Positions 35,385 to 35,507 of a DNA stretch of 35,507 bases are shown here, in pieces. The DNA is taken from contig NZ_JABEMG010000038.1 in assembly GCF_013004695.1 (NCBI RefSeq), forward strand, positions 1 through 35,507. Direction: 5' to 3'. A program made the position numbers and the translations under genes. This DNA comes from Promicromonospora citrea. GTDB lineage: Bacteria > Actinomycetota > Actinomycetes > Actinomycetales > Cellulomonadaceae. Position 1 is the first letter of the stretch. Every line of letters begins with the position of its first letter. The notes under the pieces were generated by a model, which was not told the DNA's origin, searched no databases, and saw only the letters and a list, made by a program, of their open reading frames with translations.

Positions 35385-35507
35385 TCAGCGCGCGGTTCGG
35401 CCCGGCGGCGCCAGGGTGGCTCCCTCGACGTCCGGGCACGCGAGCACCTGGTGCAGCTCCGCCTCGGTCACGGCGGTCGGCCGCCGGGCGTCGCGCTCGC
35501 GGCGGGG
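35385..35507 (-). CDS. C-terminal fragment of an unidentified protein
   Basis: An open frame from the right edge to TGA at 35387-35385, at least 40 codons, ending VEGATLAPPGRTAR. It is on the same strand as, and 47 bp upstream of, the FAD oxidoreductase gene. It carries the same high-GC codon bias, so it is probably the end of a real gene in the same operon. No family is recognisable from this piece. Confidence 0.5.
   Translation of the reverse strand, partial: PRRERDARRPTAVTEAELHQVLACPDVEGATLAPPGRTAR

Overview
This window is a high-GC actinobacterial chromosome segment. Codon use, gene content and many TAnnnT promoters placed 6-7 nt before a start codon point to Micrococcales, plausibly Cellulomonas or a close relative; the genus is inference. 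It holds about 30 genes, tightly packed and with no gap over 300 bp. I see no tRNA, rRNA, CRISPR array, prophage or IS transposase.

Layout. 1-1.3 kb: start of a BMP/PnrA-type ABC ATPase gene and its lipoprotein gene (minus). 1.4-4.0 kb: an M20 amidohydrolase and a mannose-1-phosphate guanylyltransferase (minus). 4.2-7.7 kb: the sdhCDAB succinate dehydrogenase operon (plus), with a CRP/GlxR-like site upstream. 7.7-7.9 kb: a large inverted-repeat element built from 16-bp units. 7.8-10.4 kb: a YihY/BrkB membrane protein, a 2H phosphoesterase and trpS (minus). 10.5-13.8 kb: the envelope-stress operon sigE-rseA-htrA-tatB (minus), with a divergent O-methyltransferase. 14.6-18.8 kb: DUF3117, folP2-like, LOG-family and dapE genes (minus), then divergent dapD (plus). 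This block from dapD to tatB follows the order of the Mycobacterium tuberculosis Rv1201c-Rv1224 region as I remember it. 18.9-19.8 kb: a membrane-anchored protein with a lysozyme-like region. 19.8-20.0 kb: a second copy of the inverted-repeat element. 20-26.4 kb: an oligopeptide ABC transporter (oppA, an oppB with an inserted membrane domain, oppC, fused oppDF; minus). 26.6-28.5 kb: a cold-shock-domain protein and two GNAT genes. 28.5-30.4 kb: a BCCT transporter. 30.5-35.5 kb: a sugar ABC import operon (lipoprotein plus two permeases, no ATPase) behind an FAD-dependent oxidoreductase, and the tail of one more gene.

Most unusual: two copies of a roughly 125-145 bp element, each with three direct and four inverted copies of GAGGTAGTCA at a fixed 16-bp period. 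Each sits exactly between a convergent gene pair. Each can fold into a very long hairpin, and because 16 is not a multiple of 3 it places stop codons in all three frames of both strands. One copy supplies the stop codon of yihY; the other includes the stop codons of both neighbours. I know of no described element of this form. Secondary points are an O-methyltransferase with no standard in-frame start codon (ATC behind a strong Shine-Dalgarno), a predicted SigE autoregulatory promoter nearly abutting the sigE start, a 17-bp direct repeat bracketing oppA, and numerous predicted leaderless promoters.
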